64,000 nucleotides of DNA from JBDWFY01 sp039976075 (GCA_039976075.1 JBDWFY010000009.1:124001-188000); one strand, 5' to 3'; numbered from the stretch's first letter, positions 1 to 8,306 are shown. Translations and numbers: made by a program. The notes: generated by a model from the letters alone, not told the origin.

Positions 1-337
1 CGTTTTACTTAGGTTGATTGCCTCTGATGGGATTTATTTAAATTGTCTCGTCAGTAATGCGAGTGACAGGCGTCACAGAATGTTTATCACTGCTTGAAGA
101 GGGGTGTTGGAAGCCTGTATTCGTGAAGAACGTCACAATAAAAGAAGAAAAATCGCAAATTTTACATCGTTGCCGGTGGTCGCTGAAGGATCCTGGCGAA
201 AGTTGAGACTGATTCAGCGGCGATACTGTTGATACGGTATGATCGGTCCAGTTCTCCCATGCAGGAGCGCACGGGAGAAAACGTCATTGAATGCGTGTCA
301 CACCATCGCGGGCAGTTTGTTTGGGCTGCCCCGCATC
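1..337. other. Intergenic stretch at window start, no gene seen
   Basis: No reading frame here has a convincing start, ribosome site or family resemblance. The overlapping frames are antisense shadows of the MscS gene. The only structure noted is a short dyad, GTGAC-aggc-GTCAC at 63-76, and a second GTCACA at about 131. This could be an operator for a gene left of the window, but nothing ties it to one. Confidence 0.5.
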
Positions 338-1201
338 TCAGGATGCGGCGGGCTGGGCCACAATCTGATGGACATCCATTTGCGGGTAGGGAATGGAGAT
401 ACCTTCAGCATCGAGTGCTTCTTTCAGGTTCTTGGTGAGATCGAACTTCAATCCCCAATAGTCGCCCGCTGCGCACCACACGCGAAGTGTGACATCCACT
501 GCGCTATCGCCCAGATTGGTGATGGCCACGAATGGATCGGGCGATTTGTGTATCCGTTCTTCGCTTGCAATCACGGCTTTGAAAGTTTCCATCGCCTTGT
601 CCATGCTGTCTTCATAGCCGATCCCGATGGTGATATCGACGCGGCGGGTGGAATGGGCCGAATAGTTCACGACAGCCGAGCCCCAGGCTTCACCATTTGG
701 CATGATGATCTGGACATTGTCCGGCGTCGCCAGCTCGGTCGTAAACAGGGTAATTTCTTTTACAGTTCCCGCCTGGCCACCGATTTCGACATAATCGCCA
801 ATCTTAAAAGGCCGGAACAGCAGCAACATGACACCGGCGGCAACGTGGGAAAGTGTTCCTTGTAGCGCCAGGCCAATTGCAAGTGTGGTCGCACCCAGGA
901 CGGCGACAAGGCTGGTGGTTTCAATGCCGAACAGTTGTAAGACCGCAATCAGTACGACTGCCAGCACGAAATATCGGGCGAGACTTGAAGCGAACCCGGC
1001 AATCGTGTCGTCAACATGATTGGTCTTGTCCATCGCACGGCGAAGCATGCGCTTGGTCAAATTGGCGATCCACCAACCGATCAATAGAATGATGACCGCA
1101 TAAATCACATTCAGGCCGACACCAGTGGCCTTGGTGAACATGCTGGCAAGTTCTTCTTTTGAGCCCACAAGGGCGACGAGCTGATCTACCTGTTCTTCCA
1201 T
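338..1201 (-). CDS. MscS-family mechanosensitive ion channel
   Basis: Small-conductance mechanosensitive channel of the inner membrane, which opens under membrane tension to release solutes after osmotic downshock. The 287 residues match the E. coli MscS size class. Three hydrophobic segments lie near residues 25-48, 65-90 and 98-127. The third is the glycine/alanine-rich pore helix (GLALQGTLSHVAAG) and runs into the RPFKIGDYVE start of the beta domain. The C-terminal cytoplasmic domain follows to the end. It is a single gene, with its start facing the convergently placed NsrR-like gene. Family assignment is firm; conductance class and ion preference are not visible. Confidence 0.93.
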   Translation of the reverse strand: MEEQVDQLVALVGSKEELASMFTKATGVGLNVIYAVIILLIGWWIANLTKRMLRRAMDKTNHVDDTIAGFASSLARYFVLAVVLIAVLQLFGIETTSLVAVLGATTLAIGLALQGTLSHVAAGVMLLLFRPFKIGDYVEIGGQAGTVKEITLFTTELATPDNVQIIMPNGEAWGSAVVNYSAHSTRRVDITIGIGYEDSMDKAMETFKAVIASEERIHKSPDPFVAITNLGDSAVDVTLRVWCAAGDYWGLKFDLTKNLKEALDAEGISIPYPQMDVHQIVAQPAAS

Positions 1202-1280
1202 CGAATGCTTCCTGATAAACTGCGTGCAGCTGAATTAGCAGCGTGTTGGATAACAGAAAAACGAATTGAGAGGGAAGGGG

Positions 1281-1745
1281 TCAGGCCAGAGGTTTCTGCA
1301 GTGTTTGTTCCTCTGGAGTCAGGAACGGCACAGGTTTGCTCATTTTGCCAACTGTATCGGATATCAGAGTGCCGTCCAGCACATGCATGAACGCATCAAC
1401 GGCGGCACCCATAACCGGCTTCAGAGCGCAGGATGGAGAATAACAGCAATTGATTTCTGTATTGTCTTTCATGCATTCAACCACACTGAAATCCGCTTCC
1501 ACGGCACGTACAACATCGCCGACGGATATTCGGTTTGAGGCCCGTCCGAGCTGGAAACCGCCACCACGCCCCCTGACAGTTGTCAAAATTCCGACACGCC
1601 CCAGCTGCGCCACCAGTTTCATTACATGGGCCTTTGACAGGTTCTGGGCGGCCACCACGTCGTCTATCCGCATGATTGCCTCGGAGTTCATGGCGCACTG
1701 CATGACAATTCGGAGAGCATAGTCACTTGCTTGATTGAGGCGCAT
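1281..1745 (-). CDS. nsrR: Rrf2-family regulator, NsrR-like (NO-sensing Fe-S repressor)
   Basis: Winged-helix Rrf2-family repressor. From the chosen ATG it has 154 residues, the usual size. The N-terminal MRLNQASDYALR is typical of the family, and the frame's longer start at 1766 would run over the left arm of the operator-like repeat, so I prefer 1745. Cysteines 91, 100/101 and 106 sit where NsrR ligates its nitric-oxide-sensitive cluster (E. coli 91, 96, 102). It is divergent from a truncated haemoglobin, and a perfect 14-bp inverted repeat lies between them, which suggests an NO-responsive pair. NsrR identity rests on cysteine spacing and context; another Rrf2 member is possible. Confidence 0.8.
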   Translation of the reverse strand: MRLNQASDYALRIVMQCAMNSEAIMRIDDVVAAQNLSKAHVMKLVAQLGRVGILTTVRGRGGGFQLGRASNRISVGDVVRAVEADFSVVECMKDNTEINCCYSPSCALKPVMGAAVDAFMHVLDGTLISDTVGKMSKPVPFLTPEEQTLQKPLA

Positions 1746-1760
1746 TGTCGCATATCTCGT

Positions 1761-1832
1761 AAACATTCATATTAGATATTGATTTTATCGCATCTCTGCG
1801 TGTATTAAAACATCTATATAATATGAATGTTT
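1761..1832. promoter_or_regulatory. Divergent control region with perfect 14-bp inverted repeat
   Basis: AAACATTCATATTA at 1761-1774 is repeated in exact inverse as TAATATGAATGTTT at 1819-1832. One copy sits just upstream of each divergent gene. The right arm lies directly before the haemoglobin ribosome site. A possible promoter for the haemoglobin is TTGATT (1779-1784) and TATTAA (1803-1808), with an 18-bp spacer. This would put the right arm just past the transcription start, as for a repressor. The repeat is seen directly; NsrR binding is inferred. Confidence 0.65.
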
Positions 1833-1842
1833 GGAATTTTCG

Positions 1843-2328
1843 ATGACAAACAAACTACCAACCGAACCGAATATCGTTCGACCGCCTATTGAGCGACATC
1901 CTGTTCATCACACCATAACGGAAGTCGATATCTCCCGATTGGTCGACGTTTTCTACACACGAGTCCGCGCTGACGCGCGATTGGGATCGGTTTTCGAAGC
2001 ACGTCTTGAGGGCAGGTGGGAGCCTCATCTTGCAAAGATGAAACTGTTCTGGTCATCGGTTCTTTTGAAAACAGGTCACTATAAGGGCAAACCGGTACCC
2101 GCTCATGTCACGTTGACACAAGTTCAATCGGATGACTTTCAAATCTGGCTGACGCTTTTCAGGAAAACGGCAGAAGAGATTTTTGCACCCGAAGCAGCAG
2201 CATTGATCATCAAAACTGCAGAGCGGATCGCTCAGAGCCTGTGGCTTGCCATGTTTGCGACGCCCTTCAATGGGCCGCCTGAATGGCTACGCGGAAGTGG
2301 AAGCGCACCAGATTCTATTACCTGTTGA
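1843..2328 (+). CDS. Group III truncated haemoglobin
   Basis: Single-domain globin of the 2-on-2 group III class, expected to bind haem and to detoxify or sense NO and oxygen in the cytoplasm. ATG at 1843 is preferred over the TTG at 1831 because the latter lies inside the operator arm. This gives 161 residues. Tyr38 in FYTRV is the likely B10 residue. His88, before the F-W-L-LF stretch, is the likely proximal haem ligand, and Trp102 is the conserved G-helix tryptophan. The C-terminal tail of about 25 residues is longer than in many relatives. It shares its control region with the NsrR-like repressor and leads into two small membrane genes. Confidence 0.87.
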   Translation: MTNKLPTEPNIVRPPIERHPVHHTITEVDISRLVDVFYTRVRADARLGSVFEARLEGRWEPHLAKMKLFWSSVLLKTGHYKGKPVPAHVTLTQVQSDDFQIWLTLFRKTAEEIFAPEAAALIIKTAERIAQSLWLAMFATPFNGPPEWLRGSGSAPDSITC

Positions 2329-2350
2329 GTTTGATTTGTCGGAGGTTGAA

Positions 2351-2581
2351 ATGTTGCCAACAATCGTTGTGATCGCGGAGATATTCGTCGCAGCCTGGTT
2401 TTTGCTTTTTCTTACCCTGCTGGGCAGCATGTACCGGGAAGCGCTGTCGATGCCGCGTGCATTTGTCGATTCGATTGGTCGACGTCTTGTCGGTCATGCA
2501 CGCACAGCCATCTGCGCTGGCATTACCGCAGTCATCGTATTAACGCTCGCGGAATTTTCCGGCGAGTTCGGGATGTTTTAG
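2351..2581 (+). CDS. Small two-helix membrane protein, unknown function
   Basis: A 76-residue protein starting at an ATG with a good ribosome site (GGAGG at 2340-2344), 22 bp after the haemoglobin stop. Two hydrophobic segments, near residues 5-26 and 52-69, flank a basic central stretch (SMPRAFVDSIGRRLVGHAR), so both ends are probably on the same side of the membrane. I recognise no family. The position suggests cotranscription with the haemoglobin under the NsrR-like repressor, hence a possible role in NO or oxygen stress at the membrane; that is inference from context only. Confidence 0.7.
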   Translation: MLPTIVVIAEIFVAAWFLLFLTLLGSMYREALSMPRAFVDSIGRRLVGHARTAICAGITAVIVLTLAEFSGEFGMF

Positions 2582-2588
2582 GGAGATT

Positions 2589-2696
2589 ATGATGCATAGC
2601 CCCTCATTGAGCGGACGGATCCTGCCTGCTTTTCTCATTTGGGTCGCTGTACCAATGCCTCTATGGATTTGGGCGATTCTCGCTTTTATCTATTAG
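2589..2696 (+). CDS. 35-residue single-span membrane peptide
   Basis: A very short frame that starts at an ATG-ATG 7 bp after the preceding stop, with GGGAGA (2581-2586) as ribosome site. Its 35 residues have a polar start (MMHSPSLSGR) and then one tryptophan-rich hydrophobic stretch to the end. Tight spacing, the ribosome site and uninterrupted hydrophobicity argue that it is real, but there is no family match I can name. It would be the third gene of the haemoglobin unit. Confidence 0.55.
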   Translation: MMHSPSLSGRILPAFLIWVAVPMPLWIWAILAFIY

Positions 2697-2838
2697 GCCT
2701 GCACCATAGCAGGCCAGCTGGTTCCTTTCCTGCTTCACTCCTCACTTATCGCCAGATTACGCAGACAATCGCTTTACTGCATTGTGCAGGCATGATCAGA
2801 ATGGTGTTCTGAGAGATGAGTTGAATCGGAAAATTGTC

Positions 2839-3219
2839 ATGAGCGATGAAGCGCCGCGCGGCGAGTTGACCACCCGAACGATGTCTATGCCGGCAGATAC
2901 CAATGCCGCCGGTGATATTTTCGGTGGGTGGGTGGTCTCTCAAATGGACATCGCAGCGGGGATTGCCGCCGGCGAAAGGGCGAAAGGTCGCGTTGTTACC
3001 ATTGCCATCGACGCTATGACTTTCATTCGACCGGTAAAAGTAGGCGACGTCATGTGTGTTTACACCGAAATTGTAAAAGTCGGTAAAACGTCGATGAGTA
3101 TCCATGTAGAAGCATGGGCGTTGCGCCATCGTTTCGGAACTCGGGAAAAAGTCACCGACGCCATGTTCACTTTTGTGGCGGTCGATGACGAGGGTCGTCC
3201 TCAGCCGGTCCCCTCGTAA
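2839..3219 (+). CDS. Acyl-CoA thioesterase, YciA/BACH hotdog family
   Basis: Hydrolyses acyl-CoA to free acid and CoA in the cytoplasm. A single hotdog domain of 126 residues from ATG 2839, close to the YciA length. Conserved points are the MPADTNAAGDIFGGWV stretch, where the asparagine and aspartate form the active site of this family, and the later TFIRPVKVGDV strand. The upstream ATG at 2782 would add 19 atypical residues. It ends 5 bp before the convergent unknown gene. Substrate chain length cannot be read from sequence. Confidence 0.85.
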   Translation: MSDEAPRGELTTRTMSMPADTNAAGDIFGGWVVSQMDIAAGIAAGERAKGRVVTIAIDAMTFIRPVKVGDVMCVYTEIVKVGKTSMSIHVEAWALRHRFGTREKVTDAMFTFVAVDDEGRPQPVPS

Positions 3220-3224
3220 AAATC

Positions 3225-3689
3225 TCAACCCGTTGCCGACTGTCTGCCGTGATCATGGCCGTTCATGGCATCTCGAAAGGCGCGTTTAAGCACAAAGGCG
3301 ACTTCCCGATGTCGGGAAATCGCATCGGCCAGAAGCGTTTCGTCCATCACCTTCAGACCGAGCTGTTGCCACAGGCAATAAAGACGATCGAATCGATCTC
3401 GTGTCTGTTGTGTTGAAAGCGAGGGCTTGGCAACTGGACGGACCAGAAACGAGGAAGCAACACCGATACGAAATCCAACGAGAATGAGCAGATAGTCTCG
3501 CTGAACAGAGTGTTGCGGTGCCTTTGGGCATCTAAAGCGTTGTTGCACCCAATCGGCGGCAAATTCCGAGGGATCAATGTGCAGACGGACCTCTTCGATT
3601 ATCCGCTGTTGGACATTGGGCCGTTGTGGCGTTCGTTCAATAGTCTCTTCGTCACGTTGCGCCTGCGGGCGCAAAGCTTGTCTTGACAT
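3225..3689 (-). CDS. Conserved-looking protein of unknown function
   Basis: 154 residues from an ATG preceded by a clear GGAGG eight bases upstream, which is the best evidence that it is expressed. The N-terminal 30 residues are charged and glutamine/arginine-rich. A middle hydrophobic stretch (DYLLILVGFRIGVASSFLV) could be buried or a single membrane span. The C terminus (DAISRHREVAFVLKRAFRDA) is a basic amphipathic helix. I do not recognise a family and propose no function. Its stop is 5 bp from the convergent thioesterase stop. Confidence 0.6.
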   Translation of the reverse strand: MSRQALRPQAQRDEETIERTPQRPNVQQRIIEEVRLHIDPSEFAADWVQQRFRCPKAPQHSVQRDYLLILVGFRIGVASSFLVRPVAKPSLSTQQTRDRFDRLYCLWQQLGLKVMDETLLADAISRHREVAFVLKRAFRDAMNGHDHGRQSATG

Positions 3690-3754
3690 AAAAAATCCTC
3701 CGTCAGCATTTCGGCCGAGGAGGACTGGCATTCACATTTAACCGCTCGGTTGCC

Positions 3755-3771
3755 AAGGCCTTTGGGGCCTT
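3755..3771 (-). terminator. Possible hairpin downstream of yjbR-like gene
   Basis: AAGGCC and GGCCTT pair across a 5-base loop in the 219-bp gap between the unknown gene and the YjbR-like gene. It is GC-rich, but read on the minus strand it has no good run of T, so it may be only a weak terminator or a leader structure for the next gene. Confidence 0.3.
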
Positions 3772-3908
3772 CGACCACATCCCGAATTCGGAAAACCACC
3801 TTGCCGCGGATGGCAGGTTGGTGAGGGCGCCAGCCCTTCTCTTGATGAGGCGTCGGGTATGTCACGGGCGAAGGGGCTGGTCAACTTTTATATGTGGGCG
3901 CGTGTGCG

Positions 3909-4271
3909 CTAAGCACTGTCGAGCCCCAGCTCACGTCTCAGTGATTTCGTCAGCTTTTTAACGATTAATGCATGAGCTCCCTCAATATAGGTGCGTACTT
4001 CGTCATCCTGGAGCCCTTCAGGGGATTCTACCTGAACCCATTTGGCTCGAGCCAGATAGGGTGCGGGAATGATACCTGGCTGTTCGCATAACATGACATA
4101 AGACAGATCACTGCATTTGAAGCTGATCTTGTCATGCTCTCCGGGTCCCCAATGGGAGCAAATGGCAAAGATCTTGCCGCCAACTTTCCAGACTGACGCA
4201 TTTCCCCACTGCTCAACATTGGTGACGGCTTTAAGCGTCGCGCAAAAAGCGTCGAATTCAGAGCGGTTCAT
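3909..4271 (-). CDS. MmcQ/YjbR family protein
   Basis: 120 residues matching the whole length of the MmcQ/YjbR fold, a small alpha/beta protein with a double-wing-like nucleic-acid-binding topology whose cellular role is not established. Recognisable features are the N-terminal helix before WGNASVWKVGGKIFAI, the SFKCSD strand, and the YLARAKWVQVE stretch. It is a lone gene between an unknown gene and the divergent VOC gene. Family call is confident; function is open. Confidence 0.8.
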   Translation of the reverse strand: MNRSEFDAFCATLKAVTNVEQWGNASVWKVGGKIFAICSHWGPGEHDKISFKCSDLSYVMLCEQPGIIPAPYLARAKWVQVESPEGLQDDEVRTYIEGAHALIVKKLTKSLRRELGLDSA

Positions 4272-4535
4272 GGCTGAAGATCCTCGTTGTCATTATTCCC
4301 GACCGTGCTGGTAATCGCTGAATTCAATAAGAAACTCAAGAGAGATAGGTCGCGAATTATCACCCGATCGTTTTCTCGAAGCTGCGGCTGTTGCTCGTAA
4401 AATCCCTTGATTGCACGGGATATCTCTCAGCGTTTGCTCTCAGTCTCACGTTGGTGGATCAAAATAATGCTTCTTTCCACCAGTGATCGTTGTAGTGTTT
4501 TCACATTGATAGTGCGTCAGTGAGGATTGCTCAAA

Positions 4536-5783
4536 ATGGCTTTCGATTATTCCGAATATGAACCGCGTGGCGACAAGAAAAATTCCGAATTTTTCGAAGA
4601 ATATCTGGGTAAGATTTATCAGCGTCGGCAACAATGCGGTACGGAAGAACTGGTTGGCACAATGCAGGCCGTTCTGGTTCAGGTTGAGAGCGGCGACGGT
4701 GTGCCGACCATGGCGGAATTTCATCGCATGTCGCCCTATCGCTATCATTCCAGCTATCTGGGGCGTACTCATAGACAGCATATCATGTTGAACAAAAGGG
4801 ATTATCCCGCACTCATCGTTCTGGAACCATTGGCTCCTTCCTACGAAGATTATATCCGCCGTCTCAATGCCCTTTATCCTCTGTCCCGCGCAAAACCTAA
4901 CACGCGCTATATCGGCGAGATTTATGCATGTCATGATCTGGACGCGCTTCAGAAGACGCTTGAAGTTCAGAACATCCGGTTCGAATATGCCGGAGATACA
5001 GTCAATCCGCTCTATTCGGCTGAGGGCTTTTTATTCTCTACGGTTTCCGACTTTACGGGTAATCGCGTTGGATACAGTACGCATGATTTCCAGGATCCGG
5101 AGTCCTGGCAACTGGGCAGCCGGTTTGAACTATTGGATGATGAAAAGAAACAGCTTGCAGATGCCGACACGTTCTCCGGCCAGCAGGGGCTTGATACGCT
5201 CTTACTCGGGCTTGACCATATGGCGACGCGTATTCTGTCCGGCGAGCGGGAAGATGCCATCCTCGAATTTCTCACCATGGTGCCCTATTACTTCTGGGGT
5301 GCCTACAACATTGCCGATATGAATTCCTCGACAAATGTTACCCGCTGCCCTCAGGTGAAGGATGACAAAGCTTCTCCCGCAAAAGTGTTTACTGCCAACA
5401 ACACGCCATCATTTGTCAATTCTTTCGAGAAATTGCCGATGCCGACCGAAGACTTTGTGCGTAATTACGGTCGCCGCCTGCATCATATGGCGATTGAGGT
5501 CGAAGACGGCGACCATCCCACCGGTCAGAAGAACGTGGATTATGTGGTTGGTATTCTGCAGCAACAGGGTGTGCCGTTTCTTGCCCATGTGGTTGGCGAG
5601 TGCAAAGATTCACCCGATTTGAAGCAGATTTTTTCCAAGCACTCCAAACATACGTTGCTCATCACCGAATATATTGAGCGTTGCAAGCAATTTGATGGTT
5701 TCTTCACCAAGACCAATGTTGCCGCACTGACTGAAGCAGCCGGTCAGGATGAACGCTATGACCATGGGCATGTCTTTGACTGA
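4536..5783 (+). CDS. Two-domain VOC protein, 4-hydroxyphenylpyruvate dioxygenase-like
   Basis: 415 residues from ATG 4536, which has GAGGA ten bases upstream; a TTG nine bases earlier is less likely. The architecture looks like the duplicated vicinal-oxygen-chelate fold of 4-hydroxyphenylpyruvate dioxygenase (HPPD). Candidate metal ligands are His228 (GLDHMATR), His316 or His317 (LHHMAIEV) and Glu378 (LLITEYIE). The following GFFTKTNVAALTEA resembles the C-terminal helix that closes the HPPD site. However, ligand spacing (about 89 and 61) differs from the roughly 80 and 80 of HPPD, and no tyrosine-degradation genes are adjacent. A related non-haem iron dioxygenase with another substrate is plausible. 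Family is likely, substrate unknown. Confidence 0.6.
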   Translation: MAFDYSEYEPRGDKKNSEFFEEYLGKIYQRRQQCGTEELVGTMQAVLVQVESGDGVPTMAEFHRMSPYRYHSSYLGRTHRQHIMLNKRDYPALIVLEPLAPSYEDYIRRLNALYPLSRAKPNTRYIGEIYACHDLDALQKTLEVQNIRFEYAGDTVNPLYSAEGFLFSTVSDFTGNRVGYSTHDFQDPESWQLGSRFELLDDEKKQLADADTFSGQQGLDTLLLGLDHMATRILSGEREDAILEFLTMVPYYFWGAYNIADMNSSTNVTRCPQVKDDKASPAKVFTANNTPSFVNSFEKLPMPTEDFVRNYGRRLHHMAIEVEDGDHPTGQKNVDYVVGILQQQGVPFLAHVVGECKDSPDLKQIFSKHSKHTLLITEYIERCKQFDGFFTKTNVAALTEAAGQDERYDHGHVFD

Positions 5784-5811
5784 GGTCCTGAGTTGACCAC
5801 GTGCGTATGGC

Positions 5812-6312
5812 TTAGGGGGTGGGGTGGTTTATTCGAGCCATCCAGTGACAATCGACATAGTGTCCATCACGAAAAACGGAGTCCCGAGCTGTGCCCTCGA
5901 TTGTGAAACCAAATTTTTCATAGAGAGCGATAGCTGCCACATTGTCGACATTGACCGTCAATTCGAGTCGGCGGAGTGCCCACCATTTATCGGCAGTTTG
6001 AACAAGGCCTGCCATCAACGTGTTGCCTACCCCCTGTCGATGATGGTTTTCATCAACGGTGAGGATGAGCTGTCCTGTATGGTTCATGCGGCCTTCCAGA
6101 CGCCACATCGTTGCAACACCGAGAACTGTGTCGTCACGACAGGCGACGATGTTGATCCCTCGGTTTTGCCGGCGCTCAAGAAGCTTATGCAGGCTTGTTC
6201 GGGACTGAAATGGTAGGCGCAAGGTGCCTGAAATCACCTTATCCTGACCCATAATGGCTGCAATAGCATCCCAGTCATCCGGCTCCATTGCACGGACGGT
6301 TATAGAACCCAT
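5812..6312 (-). CDS. GNAT N-acetyltransferase, YhhY-like
   Basis: Transfers an acetyl group from acetyl-CoA to an amine. The 166 residues cover one GNAT domain. The acetyl-CoA pyrophosphate loop is HHRQGVGNTLM, and the C-terminal signature NVAAIALYEKFGF is followed by EGTARDSVFRDGHYVD, a combination seen in the YhhY group that acts on amino acids or small amines. It is convergent with the VOC gene across a 28-bp gap. The exact substrate cannot be assigned. Confidence 0.82.
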   Translation of the reverse strand: MGSITVRAMEPDDWDAIAAIMGQDKVISGTLRLPFQSRTSLHKLLERRQNRGINIVACRDDTVLGVATMWRLEGRMNHTGQLILTVDENHHRQGVGNTLMAGLVQTADKWWALRRLELTVNVDNVAAIALYEKFGFTIEGTARDSVFRDGHYVDCHWMARINHPTP

Positions 6313-6320
6313 TCAAAATC

Positions 6321-6428
6321 ACCTAAAGCGCATCCCGTAGAGGTTGAAACACCATGAAGACAAGGATTTGCGTTAAAACAAAGGCTTGGAGCATTTCACG
6401 CGATCCAGAGGTCGCGAGAATTGCTCTA
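6321..6428 (+). repeat. 108-bp intergenic repeat, copy 1
   Basis: This stretch aligns without gaps to 9828-9935 with 85 of 108 identical bases by hand count. The last 60 bases are the best conserved and end in GAGAATTGCTCTA. Near the right end CGCGA and TCGCG can pair around a short loop (6393-6416 region). It lies between the GNAT gene and the end of the radical SAM gene, and no gene claims it. Confidence 0.8.
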
Positions 6429-6521
6429 GTTGCCCAAGCGGCGGGCAGCAATCAGTGGTTTATAGGTGGGCCGGATGGCAACAATCAGGCAATCAGAGCA
6501 GGGAAGTCCAGCGGAACAGAG

Positions 6522-8306
6522 CTACCCCACAGCGCGGGCAGCTGTTTTGAGTTTCTCCATTTTCTGGAGATGTGAAACCGCTTGTGTTCCGCCCGCTGTC
6601 TGCTGAAACATATCCAGGGAAGCGGTTTCATCCGCCTCTGCCGGCGTTGTGGCCACATCTGTGTAGTCGAAGCGATCGGACGCCCTTTTGACTTGTCGAT
6701 AAATGCGATAATAGCGCGCCAGGGTGATACCGTAATGGATGTGGCGCATGATGATGCTGGCAAAATATTTGGGATAGAAGGTTATGGGACTTTCAATCGG
6801 TAGTCCCGCGCGACGGTCGCGACGAACCTTGCGACGGAAGTAACCACCCTCCAACGGGTGTACCCCCTCGTAGGCCACCATCAGATAGAACCACATCATC
6901 AGGAACAGTTTGTTTCCCGGTCGGCCGCGTTTGTGGGCAGCCGCCCGTTTGAGTACCGTCTTTACGTGATCGGGGCTGTAATAGGTACGCCAGGCTTCCC
7001 GGTAGGTTTCTTCCCACTCCTGGTCAGACATCTTCGGATGATGGCTGACCCGGTGATTGAGGTCATATTTGTTGAGATCCTCATCCATCCACGCACCGGC
7101 TTTGAAAAGATTGAGGTGATCTTCGGAACCGGGCAGGGGTGTTAAGTAAAAAAACTCCAGCAGGTCGAGCGGTAATTCCCGTTTGATTATCTCAATATCG
7201 CGCAGGACCGATTCCTTCGTGTCACCGGGAAACCCGATAATGTATCCCGCATAGGTCGTCGCGCCGTGATCGCGCCATTTCTGGATCATGGCGCGATATT
7301 CGGTGATTTTGTTCTGGCGTTTCTTGGCAGCAAGCAGGTTTTCGGGATTGATGTTCTCAAGGCCGATGAAAACGCGATTGACGCCTGCACGTGTTGCTTT
7401 TTCAACAAAGTTCTTGATGCGGTGGCATAATGTATCGACCTGAATGACGAACTTGATATCGAGTAAATGAATTTCTCTTAGTTCGATCAGGCGATCAAAA
7501 AAAGACTCCCAATCGCGATTGCGCGCAAAATTGTCATCGGTGATGAAAAACCGGTCGATGCCTTGTTCGTGATTTTCCCGGATTATTTTTTCCAGGTCAT
7601 CGGCATTGCGGAACCGGCTTTTACGCCCTTGCACATTAATGATCGTGCAGAAGGAACACTGGTAGGGACAACCACGTCCAAGGTCGAAACTGGAATGAGA
7701 GCCAGCGGTGAACTGGATGTGTTTTGGCGGCAAAATCGGGGTCGGTTCACCCTGCAGGCCAGGCAGATCGTTCATGAAGTTGTAAAGCGGCTTCAATTCG
7801 TTGCGAAAAGCATCCTGAAGAAACTGATCGAGCCGGTTGTCCTCTGCTTCACCTGCAAAAAGCGTAATTCCTTCTTCTTGGGCCTGAACAAGTTCACCCG
7901 GTAATCCGGGTAACATGGACAGGCAGCCCGACACATGGAACCCGCCAATGGCGACTGGAAGACCTGCTTTGCGAAATTTCCGCGCCAGATCGACCGCGCG
8001 GGGAAACTGGTTTGACTGAACGCCGACCAGTGCAATCAGTGCTTTGCCATCATCCCGTGCAATCGAACGAATAATGCGGTCTGGGCGAACCGACTTGTTG
8101 GTTTCATCGAATGTGTGCAATCGGATTTCGACATCGGGACCCAGTACAGCGCGTTTCTTGCTATCGACGGCCAGGCCGTTCAAACAGGCTAGCGTGTTGG
8201 AGGGGATCGCTGATCGCAGCCACTGTATAGGATAACCGTCGTCATCGTAATGCGTCGGCTTGATCATCACCAAATCAAAAGTCTTGGATTTTACCGCCTG
8301 TTCCAT
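6522..8306 (-). CDS. Radical SAM protein with N-terminal B12-binding-like domain
   Basis: 594-residue enzyme of the cobalamin-type radical SAM group. Residues about 85-170 look like the Rossmann-like B12-binding domain (VAIGGFHVSG and then FAGEAED), but I do not see the DxHxxG motif that ligates cobalamin from below. The radical SAM core follows with Cys213, Cys217 and Cys220 (GCPYQCSFC), the 4Fe-4S ligands. Further typical pieces are FFITDDNFARN and FIGLENINPE. The C-terminal 170 residues contain aromatic and basic helices that may touch the membrane. It stands alone, so the substrate is unknown; relatives methylate or rearrange tetrapyrroles, hopanoids or phosphonates. Confidence 0.78.
   Translation of the reverse strand: MEQAVKSKTFDLVMIKPTHYDDDGYPIQWLRSAIPSNTLACLNGLAVDSKKRAVLGPDVEIRLHTFDETNKSVRPDRIIRSIARDDGKALIALVGVQSNQFPRAVDLARKFRKAGLPVAIGGFHVSGCLSMLPGLPGELVQAQEEGITLFAGEAEDNRLDQFLQDAFRNELKPLYNFMNDLPGLQGEPTPILPPKHIQFTAGSHSSFDLGRGCPYQCSFCTIINVQGRKSRFRNADDLEKIIRENHEQGIDRFFITDDNFARNRDWESFFDRLIELREIHLLDIKFVIQVDTLCHRIKNFVEKATRAGVNRVFIGLENINPENLLAAKKRQNKITEYRAMIQKWRDHGATTYAGYIIGFPGDTKESVLRDIEIIKRELPLDLLEFFYLTPLPGSEDHLNLFKAGAWMDEDLNKYDLNHRVSHHPKMSDQEWEETYREAWRTYYSPDHVKTVLKRAAAHKRGRPGNKLFLMMWFYLMVAYEGVHPLEGGYFRRKVRRDRRAGLPIESPITFYPKYFASIIMRHIHYGITLARYYRIYRQVKRASDRFDYTDVATTPAEADETASLDMFQQTAGGTQAVSHLQKMEKLKTAARAVG

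Noticed and set aside
331..348. CCGCATC/GATGCGG hairpin over the mscS stop codon as terminator
   Set aside because: No T run on the minus strand after the stem, and the stem includes the stop codon. Too weak to call.
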